This document shows, one piece after another, positions 43,863 to 53,106 of a stretch of 64,000 nt of DNA. How positions within the stretch are numbered: position 1 is the stretch's first letter; every line of letters begins with the position of its first letter. The position numbers and the translations under genes were made by a program. Below the pieces are notes generated by a model. That model was given only the letters and a program-made list of their open reading frames with translations, had not been told where the DNA came from and did no database searches. Source of the stretch: Meiothermus sp. Pnk-1 (GTDB lineage: Bacteria > Deinococcota > Deinococci > Deinococcales > Thermaceae). The DNA lies in the NCBI RefSeq assembly GCF_003226535.1, contig NZ_QKOB01000003.1, positions 186,001-250,000 of the forward strand, in the 5' to 3' direction.

Positions 43863-44024
43863 GAAACCCGGGTTCCTTCCCATGGGCCCCCAACCGCGCC
43901 CAGCGCTTATCTCCGTCGGCAAGCCGATGGATTGCTCGAGCCCCTCGAGATGGCCTTTATCGAAGCCCTCCTCTCAGGGCATTTCTGCTAGGCTGGGCTT
44001 CCGGCGTTTAGCGTTCAACGTTTT

Positions 44025-45563
44025 ATGGAAGGTCTCCTCATCCACGCTATCCTGCGCGACCTAAAGCCGCGCCTCCCGGCACAGAGCCTAGGCTGGGTCT
44101 TTCCCGACGAGGGCACAGCGGCGCTGCTCCTTGCGGGCATCGGCAACTTGGTCCTGCGCTACCGACCGCCCAACCCGATCCTCACCCTGGAGCCGGGAGA
44201 ACTCGAAGGGGAGCCTAAAACCCCCTTTCAGCGGATGCTCGCCACGCGGGCCAAAGGAAGATTGCTCGAGGCCCAGCAGGTCAAGCTTGACCGAGTGGTA
44301 CAGCTCTTTTTCGAAGGGGAGCACGGTTTCGTGGACACCCCCCCCACCCGGCTCCTCTTCGAGCTCACCGGGCGGAACGCGAACCTGATTCTGACTGACC
44401 CCGAAGGGCGAATTCTGGGCTTAGACCGCAACGTGACCCATGAGGTCAACCGCTTTCGCGAACTGCGACCCGGCCTGCCCTACACCCCTCCCCCGCCCTA
44501 CCACAAGCTCGACCCCCGCAGCGCAACCCAAGCGGACCTGCGCGTCTTGCTGGGGCAGAAACTCGCCCAGGCCGTGCAGAAAAACCTCGATGGCATCGGG
44601 AAAGAGCTGGCACAAGAGCTGGCCCGGCGAGCAGGCCTGACCCCCGAGACCCTCCTGGCGGAAGCTCACCTGCCTGCCCTATACCAGGCCCTGCAAAGCC
44701 TGATCGCGCGGCCCAAGGAGCGCACCGCACTCTCGGAAGAGCTCCGCGCCTCCTGGGAACGAGAGGAGACCGAAGCCCTGCGGAAGCCCCTCCGCGAGGC
44801 CCTGCTGAGGCGGAAAAAGACCCTCGAGGCCCGGCTGGAGGACTGCCAAAAAGCCCTGGCCCGCTTGGATGAGGCCGCCAAGTTACGCGCCTGGGGCGAT
44901 CTGCTCTTGGCCTACGGCAAGCAGCTGAAATCCAGCGCGAGCGAGGCCGTCCTCGCCGATTTCCAGGGGCAGGAAGTGAAGATCCCCCTCGAGCCTGGCC
45001 TCTCCCCTGCGCAAAATGCGCAGAAGTACTATGCGCGGGCCAAGCGGCTCGAGGCCAACGCCCTCCGGGCGCTGGAGCTCGAGCCCAAATTGCAGCAGCA
45101 GTTGGCTGAGCTCGAGGCTGAGCTCGAGGCCATCGAGAAAGCGGGCCGATCAGAACTGGTGAGGCTCGAGCGCACCCGCCAGGAGCGCCCCTCCCAGGTC
45201 GGGCTGCGGTTTCAGTCCCCCTCGGGCTTCACGGTGTGGGTAGGTCGAAGCTCCAAGGAAAACGAATTCCTGACCCGCACCGCGCACTCGCAAGACCTGT
45301 GGTTTCACGTCCAGGGCCTCCCCGGATCGCACGTCATCCTGCGCACCGCAGGCCAGAACGCCCCCCTACCAGACCTCCTCTTCGCCGCCCAGCTCGCCGC
45401 CTTCTACTCCAAGGCCAAGGGCGACAAGAACGTACCGGTGGATTACACTGCCAAGAAAAACGTCTGGCGCCCCCGCAAGGCCGCCGCTGGGCAGGTGCTC
45501 TACACCGGAGCCAAAACCCTCTTCGTGGATGCGAAGCTGCCGGAGGGAGCTACCGAGGGCTGA
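44025..45563 (+). CDS. rqcH: NFACT protein RqcH (ribosome quality control, Rqc2/FbpA family)
   Basis: 512 residues with the NFACT-N domain at the start, a long coiled coil (about 240-370) and the NFACT-R domain with WVGRSSKENEFLTRTAHSQDLWFHVQGLPGSHVILR near residues 405-440. These proteins bind stalled 50S subunits carrying peptidyl-tRNA and add C-terminal Ala tails; older annotation is fibronectin-binding protein. The ATG directly follows GCGTT/ACGTT-type repeats. The upstream 162 bp hold no gene. It converges with the ABC permease with 7 bp between stops. Confidence 0.92.
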   Translation: MEGLLIHAILRDLKPRLPAQSLGWVFPDEGTAALLLAGIGNLVLRYRPPNPILTLEPGELEGEPKTPFQRMLATRAKGRLLEAQQVKLDRVVQLFFEGEHGFVDTPPTRLLFELTGRNANLILTDPEGRILGLDRNVTHEVNRFRELRPGLPYTPPPPYHKLDPRSATQADLRVLLGQKLAQAVQKNLDGIGKELAQELARRAGLTPETLLAEAHLPALYQALQSLIARPKERTALSEELRASWEREETEALRKPLREALLRRKKTLEARLEDCQKALARLDEAAKLRAWGDLLLAYGKQLKSSASEAVLADFQGQEVKIPLEPGLSPAQNAQKYYARAKRLEANALRALELEPKLQQQLAELEAELEAIEKAGRSELVRLERTRQERPSQVGLRFQSPSGFTVWVGRSSKENEFLTRTAHSQDLWFHVQGLPGSHVILRTAGQNAPLPDLLFAAQLAAFYSKAKGDKNVPVDYTAKKNVWRPRKAAAGQVLYTGAKTLFVDAKLPEGATEG

Positions 45564-45570
45564 GCCGAAC

Positions 45571-46392
45571 TCAGCCCTTGACCGATCCCGCCAGCAAACC
45601 GCGGATAAAGTACCGCCCCAAAAAGATGTACACCAATAGCGTCGGCAACGCAGCCAAAAGTGCCCCGGCCATGGGCAGGTTCCACTTCACCGCCTCGCCC
45701 CCCGCGAGCTGGGCCAGCGCTACGGTGATGGGTTGGTTGGCGGGGCTACTGACCAACGTCACCGCGAAGAGAAACTCGTTCCAGATCTGGGTGAACTGCC
45801 AGATGATCACCACCACGAACCCCGGCAGCGAAAGCGGAAAGACCACCTTGCCGTAGATGCCGAAAAACCCGGCCCCGTCAATGCGACTGGCCTCGATGAG
45901 TTCGTCGGGGATCTCGGCGTAGTAGTTGCGGAAGATCAGCGTGGTGATGGGCAGGCCATAGACCACGTGCACCAGGATCAGCCCCCACAGGCTCCCGCCC
46001 AGCCCGATCTCGCGCACGAACTGAAACAGCGGGATGAGCACCGCCTGGTAGGGGATGAACATGCCAAAAAGCATCAACGGGAAGATGACGTTGGCCCCAG
46101 GAAACTTCCACTTGGAGAGCACGTAACCGTTAATCGAGCCCAGCAAAGCCGAGAGGAGGGTAGCGATAACGGTCAGAAAGAAGGAGTTTTGCAGCTTGGG
46201 CAAGAATGCGTTCCAAGCCTGGGCAAAGCTCTCCCAGTACCACCGCTGAGGCAGTTGCCAGGTGGACTGCAAGGTGATGGCGGAGGGCTCCTTGAGCGCG
46301 GTGACCACTACCAGGTATACCGGCAATAGAAAGAAGAGCGTAGCGATCAGAAGCAGCACGTATTGCAGGATGCGCCCGAGGGTAAGGTTCAT
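45571..46392 (-). CDS. Sugar ABC transporter permease, MalG-like
   Basis: 273 residues with six membrane helices and the EAA loop [29 protein letters not shown] that docks the ATPase. It is the C-terminal partner permease of the CUT1 class. ATG 46392 overlaps the upstream permease stop by 4 bases. With the glucose/mannose-type binding protein upstream it forms one importer. No ATPase gene follows, so it must use a shared MalK-type ATPase from elsewhere. Confidence 0.92.
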   Translation of the reverse strand: MNLTLGRILQYVLLLIATLFFLLPVYLVVVTALKEPSAITLQSTWQLPQRWYWESFAQAWNAFLPKLQNSFFLTVIATLLSALLGSINGYVLSKWKFPGANVIFPLMLFGMFIPYQAVLIPLFQFVREIGLGGSLWGLILVHVVYGLPITTLIFRNYYAEIPDELIEASRIDGAGFFGIYGKVVFPLSLPGFVVVIIWQFTQIWNEFLFAVTLVSSPANQPITVALAQLAGGEAVKWNLPMAGALLAALPTLLVYIFLGRYFIRGLLAGSVKG

Positions 46393-47513
46393 CGCCGCAC
46401 CTCGCTTCTGAGTTGGCTGTACAGGTAAGGCACGATCACCAAGGCCACCAAGATCAGCAAGATGGTGCCGATGGCAGCCCCTTTGGCGATCTGGTTGGCG
46501 CGGAAGGTAGTGAGGTACATCAGTAGGGCAGGCACATCGGTAGGGGCGTTGTCGGCCCCGGCCATGGCGAAGATGAGGTCGAAGATCTTGAGCGAGATGT
46601 GCCCCAGGATGATCATCGCCGAGAGGGTGATGGGGGCCAGCATGGGAAAGATGATGTGCCGGTACAGCTGCCACTCGGTAGCCCCGTCCACCCGGGCCGC
46701 CTCGCGCAGTTCCTCAGGGATGCCGCGCAGTCCGGCCAGGTAGAGGGCCATGGTATACCCCGACATCTGCCATACTGCGGCCAGGATGATGCCGATAAAG
46801 GCCAGGTTGAAGCCGTGGGGTTCGTCATAGGGAAGCAGCTGTAGCCGATCCCCGATAACCAAAACCCACAATAACAGCAACCCGGCAGACCCCGCCGCTA
46901 TCCAACCCCGCCGTCGCTGCCCCCCGCGGAAAGCTGTGAGCCCGATCCACATCAGCACCGCAGAGACCACCAGCGCGGTATAGAGAGGAAGGTCGTTCCA
47001 GCTGAACTGCCAGACCTGCTCTCGGCTGGTAAGCCAAGCAAACCCCCCTTTAGGTAACCCCACCACGGTCGGCAATTGGTTCACCCCGCCCGCCGGCTGA
47101 AGCATCCAGCGCCAGATAGTGCCGGTGACGATGAACGAAAGCGACATCGGGAACAAAAAGACAGTGCGGAAAAACCCCTCTCCAGCAGGCCCCCGGTCCA
47201 GGATCATGGCCAGGCCAAGCCCCAAGGCCAGACAACCCAGGATGAAAAAAAGGGTGAAAAAAATGGTGTTGACCAGATCCTGCCGAAAGCGCGAGTCTAC
47301 CAGCCCGGTGAAGAGCTCACGGTAGTTCTCGAGGCCAATAAATCGGATCTGCGGATTGGCCGAAAGCGCTTGGGACGGATCCTTACCCCAGTCGGTAAGC
47401 GAGGTGTAGACGGTCTGACCGATAAATCCATAGACAAAGACAGCGATCAAAATGACCGAAGGCAACAAAACCAGCACGCTATAGAGGGAGTCCTTGTTTT
47501 TCAACCAACGCAT
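46389..47513 (-). CDS. Sugar ABC transporter permease, MalF-like
   Basis: 374 residues from ATG 47513, preceded by AAGGAG. The membrane part includes an extra loop ([28 protein letters not shown]) within the helices and the EAA motif [29 protein letters not shown]. The open frame upstream adds 25 unlikely residues. A 22-bp perfect palindrome separates it from the binding-protein gene. Confidence 0.92.
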   Translation of the reverse strand: MRWLKNKDSLYSVLVLLPSVILIAVFVYGFIGQTVYTSLTDWGKDPSQALSANPQIRFIGLENYRELFTGLVDSRFRQDLVNTIFFTLFFILGCLALGLGLAMILDRGPAGEGFFRTVFLFPMSLSFIVTGTIWRWMLQPAGGVNQLPTVVGLPKGGFAWLTSREQVWQFSWNDLPLYTALVVSAVLMWIGLTAFRGGQRRRGWIAAGSAGLLLLWVLVIGDRLQLLPYDEPHGFNLAFIGIILAAVWQMSGYTMALYLAGLRGIPEELREAARVDGATEWQLYRHIIFPMLAPITLSAMIILGHISLKIFDLIFAMAGADNAPTDVPALLMYLTTFRANQIAKGAAIGTILLILVALVIVPYLYSQLRSEVRR

Positions 47514-47560
47514 TCGTGCTCCTTGAGTGGAGGGCTGCCCTAAACCACCCAGAGAAAATA

Positions 47561-47582
47561 GGGGCAGGCTCGAGCCTGCCCC
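47561..47582 (-). terminator. Perfect 22-bp palindrome between binding protein and permease
   Basis: GGGGCAGGCTC (47561-47571) is followed at once by its exact complement GAGCCTGCCCC (47572-47582). On the transcribed strand it is followed by TATTTTCT, so it can act as a partial terminator or 3' stabiliser of the binding-protein message, which commonly lowers permease relative to binding protein. It begins 9 nt after the binding-protein stop. Confidence 0.7.
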
Positions 47583-47591
47583 CGACAAAGC

Positions 47592-48839
47592 CTAGCGACC
47601 GATACCGACTTGGGTGGCAATAGCCTGGGCCGCGTTGGCAGCAGCCTGGGCGTTCTTGCTGTTGAGGTAGATTTCCATCACGGTGCCGAACTGGCTCATG
47701 AAAGACTCAGGGGCCACTGCACCGTGGACCAGCGATCCCACGATCTTGTTGGTCTTCCAGTCTTTCATCGCTGACTGCGAGTAGGGGCTGTACTTGCTGG
47801 GGTCGGAGTCGGTGCGGGCGGCGATGGAGCCCTTGAGCGGGTTGAAGGTGTCCTGGCCTTCCTTGGAGCCCAAGAGCTTGAGCCAGTTGATCACGTTGGT
47901 GCGGTTTTTGACCCCTTTAGGGAGCCCGAAGGAGTCGGAGAGCATCATGAATACGCCGCTGGTGCCGGGGCTGGGAGCCCAGCCGAAGCCGGTCCCGGGC
48001 TCGAGCTTCTTGGTGGTGGTCATGTACCCGGCGGCCCAGTCACCCATGATGTTGAAGGCCGAGGTGCCCTCGATCACCCGGTCCACCGCCTGTTGCCAAG
48101 AAAGGCCAGCAGCGTCTTTGTTGGCGCAGTCCAGCACTTTACCGAAGGTATTCCAGACGTTGATCATCTTGGGGTCGGTGAACTTGAGCTGGCCACGCCA
48201 CAGCCGGGCCCAGTCATCGGGCCCGAGGATACCCAGCGCCACCGATTCCCACAGATGCTGCTGGGTCCAGTTCTCACCCAGCGCCAACGGCGCCTCGAGG
48301 CCTTTGCCCTTGAGGGTCTGGCAGGTAGCCAGGAACTCGGCCCAGGTTTTGGGCGGGGTCACCCCCCACTCTTTGAGCTTGGCCGGGTTGTACCACATCA
48401 CGTTGGAGCGGTGGATGTTCACCGGCACGCTCCAGATCCCGCCCTTGTAGGAAAGCAGGTCAAGGAGGCCCTTGGGGAACTTGGTGGTCCAGCCCTCCTG
48501 GCGGAACAAGCTGCTGAGGTCCTCCATGCGGTCGGCCACCACCCAGGTGCCGATCAGCTCCTGGCCAGCGTGGACCTGGAAGCTATCCGGCGGGTCGCCC
48601 CCCAACATTCGGGTCTTAAGCACCGCCCGAGCATTCACCCCGGAACCGCCGGTCACGGTAGCGTTGATCACCTCCACGCCGGGATAGCGCTTCTTGTAAA
48701 GGTCGATCAGGGCTTGCAGAGCCGGCCCCTCGTCGCCGGCCCACCAGGAGAAGATCTCCAGCTTGCCGCTGCCCTGGGCCAAGGACGCAACTCCTAAGCC
48801 CAACGCAGCCACGGCCAACCATCGTTTGAGTGAACGCAT
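47592..48839 (-). CDS. Glucose/mannose-type ABC transporter substrate-binding protein
   Basis: 415 residues with signal peptide ([18 protein letters not shown]). The mature N-terminus [41 protein letters not shown] and the internal [18 protein letters not shown] and [14 protein letters not shown] closely match, from memory, the glucose/galactose/mannose-binding protein of Thermus thermophilus. It is 14 bp downstream of a ROK repressor gene and followed by two permeases. Confidence 0.92.
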   Translation of the reverse strand: MRSLKRWLAVAALGLGVASLAQGSGKLEIFSWWAGDEGPALQALIDLYKKRYPGVEVINATVTGGSGVNARAVLKTRMLGGDPPDSFQVHAGQELIGTWVVADRMEDLSSLFRQEGWTTKFPKGLLDLLSYKGGIWSVPVNIHRSNVMWYNPAKLKEWGVTPPKTWAEFLATCQTLKGKGLEAPLALGENWTQQHLWESVALGILGPDDWARLWRGQLKFTDPKMINVWNTFGKVLDCANKDAAGLSWQQAVDRVIEGTSAFNIMGDWAAGYMTTTKKLEPGTGFGWAPSPGTSGVFMMLSDSFGLPKGVKNRTNVINWLKLLGSKEGQDTFNPLKGSIAARTDSDPSKYSPYSQSAMKDWKTNKIVGSLVHGAVAPESFMSQFGTVMEIYLNSKNAQAAANAAQAIATQVGIGR

Positions 48840-48853
48840 CTCGAATCCTCCTT

Positions 48854-50056
48854 TTACCGCATTGCAACAGGGGAGGCGGGGCGTTCCCGCAACCCCCCGG
48901 ATGCCAAAAACGAGTGCAGCACCAAAGCTGCCGCCCCCATCGCCGGGGCCAGATGACCGAAGCGGCTAGGCTGAACCTCGAGCCGTTGGTGCTCACGTAA
49001 AAAGGCGTGTGCCTCGAGGGCCTGGCGCAAGGGCCGCTCCAGGAAAGCCCAGGCCTCGGCTCCGGCCCCCCCTAGCACCACCCGCTCGGGGTCGTAGGCC
49101 ACCGCCAGGTTGGCGATCAACCTGCCCAAGGCCCGCCCCAACTCCGCAAGGGCTTCCAGGGCCAAGCGCTGAGCACCTTGAGCCAGCTTCAAGACTTGCC
49201 AAAAATCCTCGGCCTTTCCTCCCAGAGCCCGGTAGTGCTCGAGCATGGCCCGCAAGCTCACCTCGGTCTCGAGGCACCCCAAGCGCCCACAGCGGCAGCG
49301 CGTCCGGCTTCTACCCAGCCAATGACCCACCTCACCAAAGGCCCCGTTCGCCCCACGCAGCACCGTCCCTGCATGCACCAACCCCACTCCCAGCCCGGTC
49401 CCCAGCATCAAGTAGGCCAGCTGGCCCTGCCAGGGGGTGAAAAACACCTCCCCCGCAGCCGAGCTGTTGGCGTCGTTCTCGATGTAGATGGGGAAAGAAA
49501 ACCGAGCCTGCAACATCTCGGCTACGCTAAAGTCGCGCCAACCCAGGTTAGGGGCGTAGCGTAGCCACCCTCGAGCATCTACCACCCCAGGCAGGGCTAA
49601 CCCCAGGCCCAAGGCCTCCGGATGCCGTCGCAGGCCCTCTCGGATGACCTGGATGAGGCCCTCGAGGCGCTCCGACAAAGGAGTTTGGGGGTCAGCGCTC
49701 CACTCTTCGCGCAAGAGAATGGCCCCGGTCCAATCCACCGCCAGCACCACCGAGTTCTCCACCCCCAGTTCAGCCCCCAAAGCCACGGCCCCTAGAGGCT
49801 TGAGGGTCACCCCTAAGCCAGGTCGCCCCAGCAGGGGTTTATCCCGGCCCTCTCCCTGCTGGGGAGTGAGCTCGACGGCTACCAACCCTTCGCCCAGCAG
49901 TTGATCCATCAGCGAGGAGATGGTGCTCTTGGTGAGGCCCAGGCGCCGCGCCAGCTCCGCTCGAGTGAGCGACCTCGAGGCCTTGAGGGCTTCCAGGATC
50001 GCCCTGCGGTTGATCCGCTTCATCTCTAGGGGGTCGCCTTTGCGGCTCGGGGACAT
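48854..50056 (-). CDS. ROK-family transcriptional repressor (NagC/XylR type)
   Basis: 400 residues. The N-terminal winged helix reads [40 protein letters not shown]; the sugar-kinase-like part has [12 protein letters not shown] and the Zn-site [17 protein letters not shown] 50056 has GGAGG 10 nt upstream; ATG 50023 ([10 protein letters not shown]) is an alternative. It is the first gene of the sugar importer operon, so it likely senses the imported sugar and represses its own operon. Confidence 0.92.
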   Translation of the reverse strand: MSPSRKGDPLEMKRINRRAILEALKASRSLTRAELARRLGLTKSTISSLMDQLLGEGLVAVELTPQQGEGRDKPLLGRPGLGVTLKPLGAVALGAELGVENSVVLAVDWTGAILLREEWSADPQTPLSERLEGLIQVIREGLRRHPEALGLGLALPGVVDARGWLRYAPNLGWRDFSVAEMLQARFSFPIYIENDANSSAAGEVFFTPWQGQLAYLMLGTGLGVGLVHAGTVLRGANGAFGEVGHWLGRSRTRCRCGRLGCLETEVSLRAMLEHYRALGGKAEDFWQVLKLAQGAQRLALEALAELGRALGRLIANLAVAYDPERVVLGGAGAEAWAFLERPLRQALEAHAFLREHQRLEVQPSRFGHLAPAMGAAALVLHSFLASGGLRERPASPVAMR

Positions 50057-50078
50057 CAGAACTGGGCCTCCAATAGTA

Positions 50079-50125
50079 AGTTTTCCGAACGAACTGAATC
50101 TACCCTACCCCGCCGTGGGTGTCAA
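50079..50125 (-). promoter_or_regulatory. Promoter and candidate ROK operator
   Basis: On the minus strand TTGACA (plus 50120-50125), a 17-bp spacer and TAGATT (plus 50097-50102) form a strong promoter. Just downstream AGTT (50079-50082) and AACT (50092-50095) form an inverted repeat with 9 bp between, near the transcription start, where a repressor would block. ROK operators often have such TTnAGTT-type half-sites; the assignment is inference. Confidence 0.55.
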
Positions 50126-50206
50126 GCGGGTCTTCCCTAGCCGGGGTGAAGGCCATACGCCTGGGTATGGCGCATGACCCGCGCCGAGGGCTTCGACAGG
50201 GCCATC

Positions 50207-50671
50207 TCAAGCACGATTAGGGCGATGGCGATCTTGTGAATCCAGCAGGATCGTCACGGGTCCGTCGTTGATTAAGTGCACCTGCATCTGGGCCTGGAAA
50301 ACCCCGGTCTCGACGTGGATCCCTTCGCGCAGCAGGAAGTCTATACACTGGCTGTACAGCCGCTTTCCCTCATCGGGGGAGGCGGCTTCGATAAAGCTAG
50401 GGCGGTTACCCTTGCGGGTGTCGGCGTAGAGGGTGAACTGGCTCACCACCAACACCCCCCCACCTACCTCGGCCAAGGACAGGTTCATCCGGCCCTGGGG
50501 GTCGGGAAAGACCCGCAAGGCGGCGATCTTGCGGGCCAGATAGGCGGCGTCCTCCGGGGTGTCGCCGCGCCGGACCCCCAGCAGCACCAAGAACCCCCGC
50601 TCGATCTGACCGACCACTCGACCGTCCACGAGAACCCGAGCTTCTGCCACCCGCTGAACGACAGCACGCAT
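50207..50671 (-). CDS. dtd: D-aminoacyl-tRNA deacylase
   Basis: Removes D-amino acids and misacylated glycine from tRNA. The 154 residues show [19 protein letters not shown] with the catalytic Ser-Gln-Phe-Thr region and the C-terminal [13 protein letters not shown] (Gly-Pro proofreading motif). Start MRAVVQRV is the family N-terminus. No clear ribosome site is seen. Confidence 0.95.
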   Translation of the reverse strand: MRAVVQRVAEARVLVDGRVVGQIERGFLVLLGVRRGDTPEDAAYLARKIAALRVFPDPQGRMNLSLAEVGGGVLVVSQFTLYADTRKGNRPSFIEAASPDEGKRLYSQCIDFLLREGIHVETGVFQAQMQVHLINDGPVTILLDSQDRHRPNRA

Positions 50672-50697
50672 AAAAAGCTAGCAACCCGCCCTACAGG

Positions 50698-51534
50698 TCA
50701 TCTGCCACATCTCGGCGCGCCAAAAATCGCTACCGTGCCCGGCCCGGTGTGGGCCGAGACCGCCGCCCCCGCGTCGCGCTCGCCGTCGTAGGCCAAACCC
50801 TCCCAGCAGAGCAGCCGGCGCAGGTCCTCAAGCCCCTTGGCGTTGCTGGAGTGGGCCAGGGTGAAGCGGGCCCCTTGGGGGAAGGCCTGGTGGAAGCGCT
50901 CGGCCAAAATCGCCAAGCCACGGTGGAAACCCCGCACCCGGTCAATGGGATGGACCACCCCACCTCTGACCTCGAGCACCGGCAGGATCTTGAGCAACTT
51001 TCCCACCAGGCTCTGGAGGCCGCTGACGCGCCCGCTGCGGTGGAGGTAAGTAAGGGTCTCGGGGAGCACGTAACCGCGTACTCGGTCGCGGAGAGGGGCG
51101 ATGGCCGCCTCGAGCTGTTCGATGGGTACCCCTTCCCTGAGCTTTTTGCGAGCCTCCTCCAGCACGTAACCGAGCCCCGCATTTAGGCTCAACGAATCCA
51201 AAACCTGGACCCGCCCGGCGAATTTTTCCGCCACCCGCCTGGCGGTGGCAACCGTGCCGGAAAGCTTGCCCGACACATGCACCGAGACCACCCGCTCGAA
51301 GCGGTGAAGTAGTTCTTCGTACTTGGCCTCGAAGTCGGCGGGGGCCACCTGGCTGGTGCTCACGGTTTGGCCCGCCAGTTGAGCCTCGGTGACCTGCTGG
51401 GGGGTGATCTCGAAGTAATCGCGGTAGCTCTTTCCCTGTATCACCACTTGTTGGGGAAGCAAGTGGATTTCCCGCTCGAGGGCTTCTTGGGGCGAAAGTC
51501 CCAGCGTGGAGTCGGCGACGAAGGCTGTGCTCAT
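50698..51534 (-). CDS. DegV family fatty-acid-binding protein (copy 2)
   Basis: 278 residues. DegV (FakB) proteins bind fatty acids and present them to FakA kinase. The family start (AFVADSTLGLS), the TSQVAP block and the C-terminal SAHTGPGTVAIF are clear. It overlaps the upstream DegV by 4 bases (ATGA). Copy-specific differences (TSQVAP versus SSQPSP) suggest different ligand preference. No FakA gene is nearby. Confidence 0.9.
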   Translation of the reverse strand: MSTAFVADSTLGLSPQEALEREIHLLPQQVVIQGKSYRDYFEITPQQVTEAQLAGQTVSTSQVAPADFEAKYEELLHRFERVVSVHVSGKLSGTVATARRVAEKFAGRVQVLDSLSLNAGLGYVLEEARKKLREGVPIEQLEAAIAPLRDRVRGYVLPETLTYLHRSGRVSGLQSLVGKLLKILPVLEVRGGVVHPIDRVRGFHRGLAILAERFHQAFPQGARFTLAHSSNAKGLEDLRRLLCWEGLAYDGERDAGAAVSAHTGPGTVAIFGAPRCGR

Positions 51535-52370
51535 AGGCTGTAGGCGTAAAACCCGTACACCCCCGGCCCGGTATGGGTGGAGATGACCCCCCCCACCTCG
51601 CTGGTAGCCCGCACCTCCACCGGCAGCCCGGAAGCGGCCACCTCCCGCTTGAAGGCATCCACCGCCTGGGGATCGGCGTTGTAGAGGTAGTAGACGCGGA
51701 TCTTCTGCCGACCGGCGCCCCAGGTCTTGAAAGCCTCCACCATCTCCGCGAGGGCTTTTTTCTCTCCCCGGGCCCGTCCGGCGGCCTCGACCCGCCCCTC
51801 CTTGAGGGTCAGGATCGGCTTGATCCCCAAGAGGCTGCCCAGAAAAGCCTGGGCTCCGCCGATGCGCCCGTTCTTTTTGAGGTATTCCAGCGTAGCCAGG
51901 GTGAAGCGCACGATGTTGTCGGCGCGGATGCGCTCGAGCTCCACCAGTACTTGGCTCAGGTCGGCTCCCTGGGCGAGCATCTCGTGGGCTCGCTCAACCA
52001 TCATCCCAATGCCCATGCTGGCCGCTAGGGAGTCAAAGACTACGATCCTGCCGGGAAAGTCTTGAGCCGCTAGAATGGCCGACTGAAGGGTACCGGAAAG
52101 CTTGGAGGAGATGTGGATGGAAAGTACCTGGTCGGCTTTCTGTAAAGCCCGCTCGTAAGCTACCTTGAAGTCGCTAGGGGAGGGTTGGGAGGAGGAGGGC
52201 AGGGCCGCCCCCGCGCTCACCCCCCGGAAGATGTCATCAGGTTTGACCTCGAGCCAGTCCTTGAGCACCTTCCCCTGGAAGTTGACGTAGAGCGGCACCA
52301 CCTCCACACCCATTTCCTGGGCGCGCGTTTGTAGGTCAGAGGTCGAGTCGGTGACTAAAGCTATGCGCAT
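51531..52370 (-). CDS. DegV family fatty-acid-binding protein (copy 1)
   Basis: 279 residues from ATG 52370, which follows GGAGG. The opening IALVTDSTSDL, the SSSQPSPSDF ligand block, SIHISSKLSGTLQSA and the terminal VISTHTGPGVYGFY are DegV/FakB signatures. The two DegV genes form a translationally coupled pair. TATACT lies about 38 nt upstream as a possible -10. Confidence 0.92.
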   Translation of the reverse strand: MRIALVTDSTSDLQTRAQEMGVEVVPLYVNFQGKVLKDWLEVKPDDIFRGVSAGAALPSSSQPSPSDFKVAYERALQKADQVLSIHISSKLSGTLQSAILAAQDFPGRIVVFDSLAASMGIGMMVERAHEMLAQGADLSQVLVELERIRADNIVRFTLATLEYLKKNGRIGGAQAFLGSLLGIKPILTLKEGRVEAAGRARGEKKALAEMVEAFKTWGAGRQKIRVYYLYNADPQAVDAFKREVAASGLPVEVRATSEVGGVISTHTGPGVYGFYAYSL

Positions 52371-52461
52371 GATGGCCTCCAGAGTCCCTGAGCTTTTCCT
52401 ATGGCGAAAGTATACACCGATCAAACTGTAAGCCTGCGCCACAAGGGGTGGCCATTCCCCC

Positions 52462-53106
52462 TCAGAGCCGGTAGCGCTTCGACGGTCGCCCTGGCCGTCC
52501 GTAGCCCCCTTCTATCCGGACCATCCCCTCTTTATAAAAAGACTCCAAGTAGCGCCAGGCGGTAACCCGGGAAAGCCCTAAGGCCTCAGCTACCTCTTCA
52601 GCGGTAACAGCCGCCGGATTGCTGCGGAGAAAGCGGAGGATCCTTTCCCTAGTCTCCGGGTCCAGCCCTTTGGAAAAACGCCTGCGGGCAAGCAGACGGT
52701 CCAGATCGGCTTGAGAAACCTCCCTCTTCAAGGCTAAAGCCCGAAAAGCCCGGTAACGGCTTAGGGCCTCTTTGAACCGCGCCTGGCCAAATGGCTTCAC
52801 CAGGTAGTCCATGGCCCCGCCCAAAAGGGCTCGCTCCACGGTGGGTACGTCCTTGGCCGCGGTGATGACGACGGTGTACACCCCGACAAGGGCAGGCAGA
52901 AGATCCAGACCATGCCCATCGGGAAGGTAAAGGTCTAAAAGAACAAGCTCCGGCGTAACCTCCAAGGCCACAAGGGCCTCCGCCAAACTCCCCGCTACCT
53001 CTACCGAAAAACCCTCCGCCTCTAAAAGGGCTCTGTGAAGAAGCGCTACCCGCCGATCGTCCTCTACAACGAGGGCCCGGGAAACTGGATCCAGAAAACT
53101 GTCCAC
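52462..53106 (-). CDS. Response regulator, CitB/DcuR type
   Basis: 214 residues. The receiver has the acidic pair VVEDD, phospho-acceptor Asp58 in VLLDLYLPDG, and Lys in YLVKPFGQ. The C-terminus has a winged-helix/HTH (TAEEVAEALGLSRVTAWRYLESFYKEG) and basic tail GRPGRPSKRYRL, as in CitB/DcuR. It overlaps its kinase by about 43 bases. It is last in a five-gene operon with an iron-type ABC importer, so it probably regulates that operon. Confidence 0.9.
   Translation of the reverse strand: MDSFLDPVSRALVVEDDRRVALLHRALLEAEGFSVEVAGSLAEALVALEVTPELVLLDLYLPDGHGLDLLPALVGVYTVVITAAKDVPTVERALLGGAMDYLVKPFGQARFKEALSRYRAFRALALKREVSQADLDRLLARRRFSKGLDPETRERILRFLRSNPAAVTAEEVAEALGLSRVTAWRYLESFYKEGMVRIEGGYGRPGRPSKRYRL

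Noticed and set aside
43849-44064. 71-residue frame between trmI and rqcH
   Set aside because: It starts within trmI and runs into rqcH; no ribosome site, motif or coding bias.
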